A stretch of DNA of 64,000 bases from Vitellaria paradoxa (taxonomy: Eukaryota; Streptophyta; Magnoliopsida; Ericales; Sapotaceae). Below the pieces are notes generated by a model, which saw only the letters and a program-made list of their open reading frames with translations, did not search any database and had not been told where the DNA came from. This document shows, one piece after another, positions 49,654-62,435 of this stretch. A program made the translations under genes and the position numbers. Positions within the stretch are counted from its first letter, which is position 1; the number at the start of each line of letters is the position of its first letter. The DNA is taken from positions 21,411,752 to 21,475,751 of the forward strand of contig CM034237.1 of NCBI GenBank assembly GCA_019916065.1, written 5' to 3'.

Positions 49654-52525
49654 TGTAAAGACCTAAAAATTTTTATAATTATTTTTTACATTAATATTAA
49701 ATTTCTAGAATTTATAATTTATTAAAATCCTATTTGAATTTTATTTAAAAATATAAAATTTTGTTTGAATTAATTAAGCTTGGGTGTATTAATGTTTATA
49801 TATATGTACATGTATAATATATATTGGTAGAAGAGAGAGGGAATGAACACACGTGGAGAGGCTAAGGGGTTGCTAGGAATAATGAATGTATTTGGTACAT
49901 ATATGAGGTTAGTGACTTAGGAATTGATGACTATTTGAGTGGAAAGGGGTAAATAATGTATATATAGGAATTTAAGGTAATAAATCTATCAAGTAAATAC
50001 GGAGCATGAACCCCATGGTGGATGGCATTTTTAAGTGTGTATAGAACCTTCTCTCATCTTGATTTCATCGTTTCTTTTTTTTTTTTAATCATTTATAGTA
50101 CTCATAGGCACTTGATTATTTTTTTCTCCTTGTAAGTTCAGTAGAGAGAGAGAGAGAGAGAGAGAGAGAAGGAGAATGGCTATGTCAACTCATCTCTAAT
50201 TGAAGTGATCGGAAGATGAGCAAGACTGTGGATAGGCTTGGAGAAAGAATGGACAAAAAGTGAAAAATAGAAAGGAGCAACTTGAGTTAGTAGTTTTTCA
50301 GAGAATATATATATATATATATATATACATTTATCGACATATGTATTCCAAGGTAGGTGGGGTTGTATTTATAAGATATTTTTTTATCATACCAAATATA
50401 TATATCTTAAGTATACACATAAGGGGTAGAATGATTAATTGGATACTTAATATGCATATATGTAAATATATATTAATGGTTTCACACTGCATAATATAAA
50501 TTCATATTTTTTTTTTGGTAATTATAAATTCATATTTATATGTTGTTGCTCGCACAGTTGGGTAAGGGATTAAAGTTTAATAATTAAATGTGTATTTACA
50601 CCTACAGTTAATATTACCTGTTGGATGCTTTGATTGAAATTTATTTATGATTTTGAGTTGTATATATAATACGCGAGTAGGAGATTATTCCTTGATTGAT
50701 GTCTATGTACATAAATCTTCACTCAATTAATGAAAGAGAAATTATAATAATGCGGTTACTGGTCTAAAATATTATACTATTTTGTATTGTTTAATTGTTT
50801 ATATTTATATCTCTTTATCATTGTTTAATGTCATGGTTTTTATGTCATAATTGCAAGTTCTAAAGGAACTCATTATAGGAGCTAGCTAGAATGCTCCTGT
50901 GTAAATTACTTGAGCATTTTGTATTAATTAGCCTGAGACTATATATATATTATGTAATTTGGATAATCAGACATATATTTTGAAATTTAGAGATTTAAAT
51001 TTTAATTAGATGAGGGAATTATAAATTTGTGAATTTCATGAAATGAAAGAAAATTTCACAATATTTAAATAGAAAGGGAAAATAAGGGAGAATTTTAGAT
51101 GATTAAATAAATATTATTTTTATTAAAAATAAAGGAAAATTTAGGTGACTCAATAAATATTTTTCAATGAAAATAGCAGAGAATTTTAGAGATATATGTG
51201 TTATTTTTATTAAATAATAAATAAGTAAAAATTCTCTTATAGCTAATTAAATGTGATTTGAATGCATTCTTTGAGTACTTTATTATATGACATTACGTTG
51301 AAGTTGATTATTATGTTAAAAAATGCATGCATCAGGCAACATGAAACTTAGGCCCCGAAGTTATATTATTTCATACAATTTAATAAAAACTGGATAAACA
51401 CAAGAAACTGGATTTAGGGTAAACCTTGTGTATGATATGCTAATAAATGATAATGTTATGATTAAGATTGATGTTTTGTTATTAGGGTCATAGATGGTAC
51501 TAAAAGAGTGGGTGCTCGTGCCCGAGGGTTTAAATCTTAAACCTATGCAGAGTTAGTTATCGTTACCAATAAGCCAATAACCTACAAATCGTGTCATATA
51601 CTTTATTATATCATATATTATACCAGGACTGCGAGATTAGATGCCTATTAAGATAGATATATTGGACTAGAGGCCTATTGAGGCAGATATATTAGACTAG
51701 GACTACGGGACCAATGGCCATTGAATTGCATGAGATTGTACATCTGGGATTGTGGGACCAGTTGTACACCATGGTTGAGGCCTGTGGAGTTGTTTGGATT
51801 GGGACCAGTGGCTGTTGAGTGGCATGAGATTGTACACCTAGGACTACAAGACCAGTTGTACCCTATGGTTAAGGCCTGGGGAGTTGTTCTGAGGTTTAGT
51901 TCTGCTGCCATAGACTAAACTTGCAATGTACCTAACCTATAGTATTATTATGATGTGAATGTTTCCATGCGATATGATGTGAAATTAGTAAAGCATGAGA
52001 CTAAGGAATCACGGCTAAGAAACTATTCATATAGAACTATTGAAATATATATTTTAGGATTATGGACTATTTTGAGATTGATATATTAAATTTAAATAAA
52101 ATATTAATTTAAATAAAATATTTAAGGGTTATTTTCTTAGGATGATGGAAAATATTTTATAAACACTTTCTAAGCACACGTGGATTTAGTCCTCACCCCT
52201 ACTATAGTTGGTAATGCAGGGGTTGATGCAGTGACAAACCAGTGGGTTAGCTAGCCGTCTTGAATTGTTATAGCTGGATGATCTATTTTACTTTACATTC
52301 TAACATTTCGAATTGTGATGTAATGAAGTACTGATTTGGGCCCATATTTGTGACATGGTTATGTAGCACCTTTTAAGGCATTTTTATGATGTTTGAATGT
52401 CAAAAAAATTGAATATTGATTAATTTTATTCATTTCTGCCCTAATATAGTATACTTTGCATGGTTTGATGTTTATTTGTGGGTTTTGTCCCCACGTCCCC
52501 AAGTTGTGAATTTTGAAGCATGACA
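49654..52525 (+). repeat. Gypsy-3 3' LTR (2.87 kb)
   Basis: Begins TGTAAAGACC after the purine tract agagggcagga and ends GAAGCATGACA. Confidence 0.92.
50495..50537 (-). mobile_element. Tiny poly(A) retroposon insertion in the 3' LTR only
   Basis: tataaattcatattt is duplicated (50495 and 50523) around a T-run plus ggtaat. The 5' LTR at 41435-41455 shows the same site without the insert. Confidence 0.85.
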
Positions 52526-52530
52526 AAACT

Positions 52531-53127
52531 CATCTCGTAAATACTTGAAAAATCATGTTTGAAGTATTTATTATCTTTCTTATAATTTTTTTATAGAAAA
52601 ATAAGATTTTAATATAAAAATTAAATATATCCTTTATTTTTAAATTACTTCTATAATTATTTAAGGTAATTAGTGATGTAAATGTAGCAGGACAGTCAGG
52701 GCTTAGGGCACTCTAGCCTAGCCCAAGACTCGAGCCACCACTCAGCCTATCACCTTACCTTGCAACTTGTAACTCGCCACCTCTCCCATTAAAATATTAA
52801 AAATATTGAAAATCGGCTTGGCTTAGTTCGAGGGGCCTGAGTCAGGGCTTTTATCACACGAGACTGAACTTACAATCTAGCCTGTTACCTCACTTGAACT
52901 AGCCTCGCCCTACTCGTGACTCGTTACCCCACCAATTAAAATGTTAAAAAATATTTTAAAATATTTAAGGTAAGTTAGGCAGTTTTTTTTACTCGAACCC
53001 AACCCATATGGGAGGTGAGCTAGCTGAGTGACCCGATCATAGCTAGGTTACATGCGAGTCAGGCTTAACTTGGCCTATTTTATATCAATAGACATAACTA
53101 GGGATTGATACCCATGAATTATACCTG
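52531..53127. other. Spacer between Gypsy-3 and Copia-3
   Basis: No gene. 52680-53050 has a pair of related segments (gtaactcgccacc... and gtgactcgttacc..., each followed by AT-rich sequence) and looks like an old repeat. Confidence 0.5.
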
Positions 53128-53132
53128 CTATA

Positions 53133-53336
53133 TGTTAGAATTTAGGAGTGATATGATTTTATTTCCTATTAGGATTGATATAGGATTAATTAGGTTTGAT
53201 ATGATTGTCATAACTATATTTCCTTGTCTTGGTTTCTTTCCTTATACGATGTAAGGTCTTTGATCACAAATAAGACTTAAGGGAGAAGAGAGAATTCAAT
53301 TCACTCTCTCCTTTTTTTCTCTCTTCTTTTTGAACT
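53133..53336 (+). repeat. Copia-3 5' LTR
   Basis: 204 bp, TGTTAGAATT to TTTTTGAACT. Edges are fixed by the adjacent primer site and the target duplication. Confidence 0.92.
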
Positions 53337-53348
53337 TGGTATCAGAGC
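53337..53348 (+). promoter_or_regulatory. Copia-3 primer binding site
   Basis: TGGTATCAGAGC immediately after the LTR. Confidence 0.95.
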
Positions 53349-54049
53349 ACTCTTATATAAAACAAAAAAAAAAAAAAAACAAGAAGGCTGGAGTTTCTAG
53401 TCTCGCCGCCAGCCGGTCATCGGAGTTTATCGCCGACCAACCTTGAAGAGTCGCCGGCTGCCGACGACCCTTACCCACTTGAGCAGATCGCCGGAGTAGC
53501 GCTGACGCGCCTTCACACATAGCCTTCCACTGCGACCTAGTTCTCACGTGGCGGCTTCCTCCTGGCGCGTGACCCTCTAGCGTCTTCCCGGAGTCAATCG
53601 ACGATGCTCGCCTAAAGCAGAAAAGTCATCCCGTTGCTCCTAATCTGGTTCTTCTTTATTGTTGATATGCTTTGCTCCTGATCTGGTTCTCCTTGGCTGA
53701 TGATCTGGTTTCCCTTTGCTATTGCTGACCAATCTGTGATGCTCGGTTCTTTTTTGCTATTGATGTGATTTGCTCCTAATTTGGTTCTTCTTTACTAATA
53801 ATCTGGTTTCCCTTTGCTGTTGCTACCGATCTGTGATGATCAGTTGCTGCTTCTGTTTGCTGATATAGCTTTCCTTATGCGATTTGCTGCTTTTGTTTGC
53901 TGTTTTTGATCTGCTAATGCCCTATGACAATCTGCTAATATTCTACTGATCTCGTTCTGCCCTGTTTTCTTTTTGGTGTCTTGATTGCTGATTTGGTGGC
54001 TTTTTGTAATTCTCTTCCTTATTGATTTCGGTTTCTTGTTTTATTATTC
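53349..54049 (+). other. Copia-3 leader
   Basis: 0.7-kb untranslated leader. The middle repeats tgatctggtt / tttgctgttt-type motifs, a low-complexity pattern that may form structure. Confidence 0.75.
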
Positions 54050-54900
54050 ATGGCCGAAGGAAAAGTTAATGCTATTGAACCGAAATCAATATTAATGAAA
54101 GATGAAGATGTTCCTTGGTCAATTACTTCTAAGAAATTAAATGGATTAAATTATTTAGCTTGGGCCTATGCTGTGAAGTTGTTTCTTCATGGGAAGAAGA
54201 AACTGAAATTTCTTACTGATCTTCCACCCAAATAAGATAATGGTGAGTATGATGATTGGTTGAGTGAAGATTCTGTTGTTATGGGCTGGTTATGGCACAG
54301 TCTTGAGCCCCACATTACCACTACGATAGAGTTTTGTGACTCTTCAAAGAAAATATGGGATTTATTTTCTGACTCGTTCTCACAACAGAGTAATGTCTCA
54401 CTAGTGTTTGAGTTATATAAGCAGATTTTTGCAACCAAACAGGGTGGTCGTCCTCTTTCAGAATATTATAGTGTCCTTAAGAACTTTTAGGATCAGCTGT
54501 TACAGTATAGGCCCTTTACTACTAACCTCGAGCAACAAAAACAACATTGGAAAGATTTTATGATTGCCTCTCTTCTCTCTGGGCTTGATTCTGATCTACG
54601 TGGCTTCAAAGATCAAATTTTTGCTAGTGAGACTTTACTTACAGCTGCCAATGCTTACTATCACCTTTTGCGATCATCCTTAGGCCATCATACTCAAGGT
54701 CAGGTCACTATTTCAGAAACCTCTATCTTGATCTCCGCTGACATTGCTACAGGAGCTTTTCGTGGTAGTATACATAGACGTGGTCATTCTTCTTGAGGCC
54801 CATCGCATGGTGGTTGCTCTTCTGAAGGGCGAGGGGATCGCAAATGCTCTCACTGTGGTCATACCAATCACACCAGGCCTTATTGTTAGGCCAAGTATGG
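54050..54900 (+). pseudogene. Copia-3 gag
   Basis: Starts MAEGKVNAIEPKSILMKDED and includes KLNGLNYLAWAYAVKLFLHG, then stops at 54233-54235. Later pieces give VMGWLWHSLEPHI, FELYKQIFATKQGGRPLSEY and MIASLLSGLDSDLRGFKDQI. The CCHC box at 54845-54886 reads CSHCGHTNHTRPYC with all ligands. At least three stops. Confidence 0.88.
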
Positions 54901-55089
54901 TCAACCAGATCAAGCTCATCATGTGTCAGATGGTTTTACTCCTGTCACATCTACCCAGTTGACACACACTGCTTCAGAGCCTTCGAGTACCAATAGTGAT
55001 CTTGCTACCCAACTTAGTGAGCTATTGCAAACTCTTTGAAAACCTCATCCATCTACTTCCACTGTTACCTTGGCAAATTCAAGTGCTAT

Positions 55090-55480
55090 TGCTTGTATTG
55101 CTTCCATTCCACCTTCTTGGGTCATTGATTCTGGTGTAAGCTCTCATATTTCTGGTAAATCCTCATTTTTCTCTCATTTTGATCCCATTAATCATCATGT
55201 TGTTTAAGCTAATGGATCTTCCTGTCCTGTACAAGGACAAGGGGTTATTTCTCCTCATTCTTCAATTCATTTGCCTCACAGTCTTTATGTGCCTAATTTC
55301 CCATTCAATTTACTATCTGTTAGCCAATTAACCAAATCCTTACATTGTTCTGTAACCTTTTCTCCTACCTCTTGTGTATTTCAAGACCTCAAGAACAAGA
55401 GGACGATTGGTTTGGGGCATGAGAAAGATGGGCTCTACTATCTTGATCCAGCTAGCTTTTCTACGACTGCTTCACCTGCT
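55090..55480 (+). pseudogene. Copia-3 protease
   Basis: WVIDSGVSSHISG with an intact Asp-Ser-Gly at 55127-55135, followed after a stop by LPHSLYVPNFPFNLLSVSQL. Confidence 0.87.
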
Positions 55481-55484
55481 TTGA

Positions 55485-56530
55485 GTGCAACCGTTTCTCC
55501 ACTCCAATGGCATTTTTCGTCTTGGGCATCCCTTATTAAATAAATTGAAGTATGTCATTTCTCATTTAAGTCTTGTATCGAGTCTAGATTGTGAGGTTTG
55601 CCAGCTTGGCAAGCGCCACCGTAGCTCTTTTTCTAGTCATGGTGTCAGTCGTCAACCAAAACCTTTTGATTTAGTTCATACTGATATTTGGGGACCATTT
55701 CGCATTACTAGTATTAATGGTTGTCAGTATTTTGTTATTTTTGTTGATGATCATTCTCGCATGACTTGGTTATTTTTAATGAAACACAGGTTTGATTTGC
55801 CATACATTGTGACTCGCTTTTATAATGAGATTTTTACCCAATTTAACAAACGTATCAAAATTTTTTTATCAGATAATGCTCTAGAATACGTGCAATATGT
55901 TATGGAAACTTTTATACTGATCAGGGTATTATCCATCAGACCACATGTATTCACACCTCCCAACAAAATGGTGTTGCCGAGCGCAAATATCGTCATTTGC
56001 TTGATGTTGCTCGTACTATGATGTTTTATATGCATGTGTCAAAATCTTTTTGGGGGGATGCTGTTCTCATTGCTTGTTTTCTCATTAATCGAATGCCATC
56101 TACTGTGTTAGGTAACCAGTCTCCTTTTTCTATCTTGTATCCTGAGGGTACTCATTTTCCTCTTACTCCTTGAGTCTTTGGTTGTGTGGCCTTTGTTCAT
56201 ATTCTAGATCCTAGTTTAGATAAGTTATCTCCTCGTTCTTGAAAATGCATTTTTTTAGGCTACTCTCGTACTCAGAAAGGGTACCGTTGTTATCATCCAC
56301 TCTCTTGTAAGTATTTTGTAAGTGCTGATGTTACTTCTTTTGAATCCACACCCTTCTTCTCTGACTCTGGGACTCAATTATCCCATGACTTACTGTCCAG
56401 CATTCAGGGGGAGTCATATCCTACTCATGAGGGGGAGACTAGTTAGGGCTAGTCCTACATTACCTTTACCTCTTTCTCACCCTTCCGTGCAAGAGTCTCA
56501 GCAAAATCAGTTGCAGGTATACTAGCAGGA
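55485..56530 (+). pseudogene. Copia-3 integrase
   Basis: LDCEVCQLGKRHRSSF (zinc-binding end), VHTDIWGPF and KIFLSDNALEY (first two catalytic Asp regions) lie in one frame. A frameshift near 55900 moves QQNGVAER-type sequence, with the catalytic Glu, to another frame. Confidence 0.86.
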
Positions 56531-56779
56531 TCAAAATAAATAAGTTGTTTCTTGTGGCCCATCCAACTCGTCATATTTGTATGAGGTCCAAACCTCTACT
56601 CCATCTCCCTCTGATGATGATTTACCCATTGCTCTGCGTCGATGTAAGTGTGCTTGCACCTAACATCTTATTGCAAAATTTGTTTCATATCATCGTGCTT
56701 CCCCTTGTTTGTATTCTTTTATTTATGCTTTGTCTTCAGTCTCCCTTCCAGTCTCATATCAAGCAGCATTGTCTTCACC

Positions 56780-57662
56780 CAGGTGAAAACGTGCCATGGA
56801 TGAGGAAATGGAGGCACTTTAAACAAATCATACTTGGGACCTAGCCAAATTACCTTCCGGGAAGAAAATAGTGGGCTGTCTTTGGGTTTATAATGTCAAG
56901 TATCTTCCAGATGGTTCAGTTGAGTAGCTAAAAGCACGCCTTGTTGCTAAAGGCTATACTCAGACTTATGGCATTGATTATTTAGAGACTTTCTATCCAG
57001 TTGCTCGTCTCAATTTAGTTCGCATTCTTCTTGCTGTGGCTGTAAGTTGATCTTAGCCATTTTACCAACTGGATATTAAAAATGCTTTTCTTCACGGTGA
57101 ACTCCACGAAGAGGTTTATATGGATCAATCACCAGGCTATGTGGTTCCTGGGAGTGAACACTTAGTCTGCCAATTACGAAGGTCCTTATATGGTCTGAAA
57201 CAATCCCCTCATGTTTGGTTTGATTACTTCAATGATGTTCTACTCAAGTATGGTCTGCAGCAATCTACCTTATATCATTCTGTCTTTACTTTACATTCTT
57301 CTACTGGTACAATTGTGTTGATTGTATACGTTGATGACATTATTATCTCGAGTGATGACACCACAGGCATTGCTAATTTAAAAACTCATTTAAGTCACCA
57401 CTTTCACACCAAAGACTTGGGTGCCCTTCGCTATTTTCATGGCATTGAAATAGCACAATCCAACACAGGACTTTTACTTTCCCAGCGCAAGTATGTTTTG
57501 GATCTTTTATCTGAGACTGGCTTACTTGGTTCCCGGCCTTCTGAAACTCCCATGGATGCCTCTGTTAAACTGGATGCGACTACTGGCTCACCATTTTCTG
57601 ATGTGAGTCGTTATCGACGTCTAGTAAGGAAGTTGATTTTATCTCACAGTCACTCGTCCTGA
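56780..57662 (+). pseudogene. Copia-3 reverse transcriptase
   Basis: Early blocks ([17 protein letters not shown], FYQLDIKNAFLHGELHEEVY) are broken by stops. The open part from 57120 has LYGLKQSPHVWFDYF, an intact catalytic Y-V-D-D at 57327-57338, KDLGALRYFHGIEIAQS and QRKYVLDLLSETG. Confidence 0.9.
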
Positions 57663-57696
57663 CATTACTTATGCCGTCCATATTGTCAGTCAATTT

Positions 57697-58281
57697 ATGC
57701 ATGCTCCTCGCAACACCCACTTTGAAGTAGTATGTCGTATTTTACGTTATTTGAAGGGTGCTCCCGGCCGCAGTTTATTTTATCGTCCTTCTTCTCTTTT
57801 GGTGACTGGCTATAGTGACGCTGATTGGGCTAGAAACCGTGATGATCGAAAGTTCACTTCGGGTTACTGTACCTTTGTTGGTAATAATCTGGTTACTTGG
57901 CGCAGCAAGAAACAAGAAGTTGTGGCTCGTTCAAGTGCTGAGGCTAAGTATCATGCTATAGCTCATCTAGCCTCTGAAATGCTCTGGGTTCGTTCACTAC
58001 TTCGGGATTTTGGTGTCGATATTCCTACTTCTATGGCTATACATTATGACAATCAAGTTGCCATCTTTATTGCGAATAATCCTATGTTTCACGAACGTAC
58101 CAAACACATTGAGGTTTATTACCATTTTATTCGGGACTTGTTACTTCATAAAGAGCTGAGCACTCCATTTGTTCGATCCTCTTCTCAATTGGCTGATCTT
58201 CTCACGAAACCATTGCCTCAGTCTTCATTTCAGAATCTCTCATCCAAGCTGGGCATTTTTGACTTATATGCTCCAGCTTGA
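57697..58281 (+). pseudogene. Copia-3 RNase H and Pol C terminus
   Basis: 194 open codons: YSDADWARNRDDRKFTSGY, WRSKKQEVVARSSAEAKYH, HYDNQVAIFIANN, RTKHIEVYYHFIRD, LADLLTKPLPQ and a final LYAPA. It looks intact but is out of frame with the reverse transcriptase after a small shift near 57650. Confidence 0.92.
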
Positions 58282-58288
58282 GGGGGAG
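58279..58288 (+). promoter_or_regulatory. Copia-3 polypurine tract
   Basis: TGAGGGGGAG directly before the 3' LTR and overlapping the Pol stop codon; primes plus-strand synthesis. Confidence 0.93.
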
Positions 58289-58498
58289 TGTTAGAATTTA
58301 GGAGTGATATGATTTTATTTCCTATTAGGATTGATATAGGATTAATTAGGTTTGATATGATTGTCATAACTATATTTCCTTGTCTTGGTTTCTTTCCTTA
58401 TACGATGTAAGGTTTTTTATTATAAATAAGACTTAAGGGAGAAGAGAGAATTCAATTCACTCCCTCCTTTTTTTTTTCCTCTCTTCTTTTTCAACTCT
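58289..58498 (+). repeat. Copia-3 3' LTR
   Basis: 210 bp; longer T-run than the 5' copy. Confidence 0.92.
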
Positions 58499-58503
58499 AT
58501 AGA

Positions 58504-59453
58504 TTGGGCATACTTTACCACATGGTACGCCAATGAGTGAGGGTTGTGACTTAAATTATTAGAATTTAGGAATGTAGGGGCCAAGTCATGATCACATTTG
58601 AACTAAATAAATCACCACATAGAACCTACTTGACCCAATTTCACCACTTTGGGTCAATTTGGGTCCGTAATATAATTTTAAATTTCTTCAAAAAAAGTAA
58701 GAAAAAATATCGGGTTAGATTTGATTGGTTGGGTTAGATTGCTTGGTTCTTCTAATAGATTAACCTAAAATCAAACTCTAATAGAACTGACCCATCCGAC
58801 GTAATCTCAAGTGGTCAAATTTATTTAGTTTTTGAGTGTTTCGAGTATTTTATATACTCTTATTAGAAACAACTTCTTTACTTACTAGGGATAAGAGTGC
58901 ATACATTAATCATTTCTAACATTGTAAGGTGAAAGTCTCGCCCATTTGAATGTCTAATAAATGCATGTCATAATAATCTTTTACTAAATAATATTTTTTC
59001 AAAAATAATATTTACATTGAAAATACCCTGTTTGGTAACATCTACGTTTTTCTTTGGATAGTGATAATGTCAGGACAAAAAAAATTTAATGGCAAAGCAT
59101 ATTTAATGCACTTTTTATATGATGACATTGTTACCCTTATTAATTTAGTGAAGAATTATGTCAGAGATATTTAATGCACTTTTTATATGTTGATAATTTT
59201 ACCCTTATTTAGTTATTGCGGAATCTAATGTGATATCTACTATTTATTAAATAAATGAACTTTAATATTAGTATTTATTTATATTAGTATCTATTGAGGG
59301 CACAAAAGAATAATAAAACCCTCATAGCTGAGATATCAAAAGACACAATTTGCTAAACATAAAATGAAATAGAAGGACATTCTAAGTTCCGTGATCTAAA
59401 TTCTCCACTAAGCCCATCTCAATACCTGCAATCATAACTGTAGAAGAGTAACC
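58504..59453. other. Non-coding spacer
   Basis: AT-rich with no gene. The stretch at 59080-59215 repeats an aatgcactttttatatg(a/t)tga motif about 70 bases apart. The end of the segment resembles 63195 onward in style and may be one old repeat split by the solo LTR. Confidence 0.5.
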
Positions 59454-61528
59454 ATACATGTAATAACCTAAATTTTTTTTCCCTCTTAATTAATTTGCTT
59501 AAGTGTGGTGGTGATATTTGTTATAGTAAAAATCTAGAAAATTGAGGATTTGAAAATTCTTGGAATAATAAAATTAGTTGGAAAGATTTTCGGATTTAAT
59601 TTCACTCTATGTGGGAGTTTAATGTAGAATTTCTAAAATTTTTATCCAAACACTTCCTAGCCCAATTACCTATTTGGTTCAAACCAAGCCCATTAACCCA
59701 TGGGTCAACCCTTTTCTTTGACTCACCTTAACTCACTTCAACTCACTTTATCACTCAATGAGTTGACTCATGAATAGTTGCTTTAAATTATTTCCCGACA
59801 ACTTCATTTTCCATCTTCCATACACTCTCACAATCTTTCAAAATTATTTGACTAATTAGACAAAGAGAAGACCCTACATTGATGACCTTAAAGCATCTTT
59901 TTCAAATTATTTAGCAAACAAGATTTAAAGCATTTTGTTTGAAAGCTAGCATGATTTAAAAGCATTTTGTTAATTTGTCAAAAAGCTAGCATGATTGTTT
60001 AATTTGTCAAAAAGTTAGCATGATTCCCGGATCATGCCACCCATCCTCATCCATCCTCCAACACCTATCTTTAATTATGTGGTTAGATAGTCAAAAAAGC
60101 TAAGCTAGATTATTTGGATTATACTACCTAATGCATAATGCTACTTTAGTGGTTTTCAAAGTTTAGGTAGTGGAACTTGTTTTTCTCTACCGACACTTCC
60201 TCTACACTCCCTATAAATTGTGTGTCTTCAAAGAGAAGAAAATAAGAGAGAAATAATAATAAATCATTAATTAGTGAGGTTGGAGATTTGGTGTTGCTTG
60301 GAGGAAGAAGAAAGGCTTGAAATTTTCCAATTTGGGTGGTGTTCAAAGCTAACTCATTTTTCCTTCTCAGACTTGGTCATTAATATCTTCATTGAGGTAG
60401 GATGATGAATCTCCTAAAATATATTTGATGCATTTGCTGGGTTTGAAGTATGAAACTTGATTGTGATAAAAATATATACCTGTATATTGGGGGTAGAAAA
60501 GCCAAAATTTTGACTGATATAACTCAGTATGCTGACAGCTCTCTATTTGTAACTTTTAATGTGCTCCTGACCCCTAAAACGGTGGAATTAGGCTTCGACT
60601 AAAACATAAAATTTGTAGCCTTTTTAGTTTTCTTTCCAACCCAAAAAGAATTGCATCAATCCGATTTGTAAGTCAAAAGTTATGCCCAAAATACTGAGCA
60701 CGTGTAAAACTATATTTTCTGAACAAACTGAATTCAAGGCTGTTTTTGCACCTTTAGACCTTAGAATTTTAAAAAGTGTAAAACATGAAAGTTATAGGTC
60801 TTGAAGTCTAGTTTCTACAGATATAAAGTTTATAGATATTGGAGTTCTGCTCTATTTTATCTAAATTTTCTTTCAAGCTGCTATTTTTGCTTACCCTTTA
60901 ATTGATGCTTGTTTGGATTTTTTTAGAATATTATGTTTAAAGATTTATTTAAATTTCTAATTACCTTCTGTTAGTTATTGTCATGTTAATAATTTCTATT
61001 GATATGAAATTATTTTAAACTGGATATTATGTATTATTTGACACTCTGATATTGATGAAAATTGACTTAGATAATCAGTTTCATCATGGATAGTTGGATG
61101 ACTTATTCAAACTAAAATGCTAAGTATTTGATAAAATGCCCAAAAGAAACAATGGACTTGCTCTTTTCTCATTTGGTCTTTCTTAAATGAATTTAATTTA
61201 TTTTTAGGCATTGTTTTGTCAACCTAGCAAGTTATATAACTATATTTTTATGATTAAGCAAATTTAATGAAATTTATTTAATACCTTCCTAAACATTGGA
61301 ATAATTCTATGGACATTTTTGGATATATTGAAACCGAAAACCTACGATAAGGGTTTGATTATAAGGAAGATGATGATTGGAAAATTTATTCAAATTATTT
61401 TGAATAAAAAAATAAAACTTATAAATTTTTCTAAAATTAAATATAAGTTCAAAGAGCTATTTATTATCTTTATATTTCATAAAATAATAAAATAAAAGGT
61501 AAAAGAGGCAAAAACTGAGATTTGTAGC

Positions 61529-61600
61529 CAATGAGGTTCGAACTTGCGACTTTAAATCGCAATTAGGGTCGCCCACCCACTAAGCTACCAACCTCGGGCT
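61529..61600 (-). other. tRNA-derived segment in the solo LTR
   Basis: The minus strand reads ggtagcttagtgggtggg (A-box/D-arm-like), ttgcga...tcgcaa (a 6-bp anticodon-like stem) and agttcgaacctc (B-box/T-arm). The acceptor stem does not pair well, so this is more likely a SINE-type remnant than a working tRNA. Confidence 0.55.
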
Positions 61601-62359
61601 AATTAATATACCATTAGAAATAATTTTATTCTTATCAAATGTGGTACGGTAAACTTGTTAAAACAATTAACTAAAATACTAATTCGTATTCTAAATTTTT
61701 TTTTACTTGCTACTTGTTAATTTACATGTAGTACCTACCTTTGTGATAATGATATTGGTGACTATGTTAAATCTTTGATTTATTGAGAATTATTATTAAA
61801 TTATGGATTTAGATAAAGTGCTTAAAAATATACTGCATGTGACTGAATAATCTCACTTTTAATTCATCGCCTGGGAACATTGCCGGTTGTTATTAAAAAT
61901 GTCTGATTTCCATACAAGGTACCCTTAGAATGTAAAAGGGTGAGAAGAAATTAAGGCACTCGATGCTAAAGTTATTTTTGGCAATGGGGTGATGGGTGGG
62001 TAGAAATGGCCTTTTAGATGAAGATGGGAATATGCATTTTATTTGGGAGATGCTCCCTTCTGACTTGGCCAGTCAGGTAGCCGGTCGCAACGGCTAAGTT
62101 TTTGGTAGGTGACACCGTCGGTATGCATTGGATGCTAAGCCCGTAAAGTCACTGGTTCCCAAGGCTAGGGGTAGAGGAGGATAGGAGTATGATTATCTTA
62201 GGAGGATTTAGATTAAACTCCCCTACAAAATTTTACTGTGACTAGCAACCTCTCTTATTTATGTATGAATGATGTGGTGGAATTATTTAATTATATTTAA
62301 TTCCTCTTGATGAATATTTTATAAAAAAAAAATATATATATATATATATATATGAAACC

Positions 62360-62435
62360 TGTATCGCTACGGGGTTTGATCCCGAGACCTTGAAGATCTA
62401 AATCTGAGATCCCTACCACTACGACACAAACTTCA
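62360..62435 (-). other. Second tRNA-derived segment in the solo LTR
   Basis: The minus strand reads gtcgtagtggtaggga and cgggatcaaaccccg, with a T-arm-like stem-loop and an A-box-like motif about 35 bases upstream. The acceptor stem is absent. Confidence 0.5.

Larger units (their letters stand above)
40530..52525 (+). mobile_element. Gypsy-3: 12-kb chromovirus-like (Tekay/Del type) retrotransposon with 2.8-kb LTRs
   Basis: LTRs at 40530-43289 and 49654-52525 run from TGT(T/A)AAGACC to GCATGACA; target duplication aaact is perfect (40525-40529 and 52526-52530). A degenerate primer site follows the left LTR and a purine-rich tract precedes the right LTR. In + order the interior has little gag, protease, reverse transcriptase, RNase H, integrase, a GPF-type module and a chromodomain-like end, the chromovirus order. 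All domains carry stops. A 2.5-kb solo LTR sits in the integrase. Confidence 0.92.
53133..58498 (+). mobile_element. Copia-3: nearly full-length, fairly young Ty1/copia element
   Basis: 5,366 bp with LTRs 53133-53336 and 58289-58498 that differ by about six substitutions (near 3%). Target duplication ctata is perfect (53128-53132 and 58499-58503). Primer site and purine tract are canonical. All domains are present in Copia order: gag, CCHC box, protease, integrase, reverse transcriptase, RNase H. Catalytic motifs are mostly intact, but several stops and frameshifts prevent a full polyprotein. Confidence 0.94.

Noticed and set aside
61529..61600. A functional tRNA gene
   Set aside because: Acceptor stem does not pair, no clear anticodon assignment; kept only as a tRNA-derived segment.
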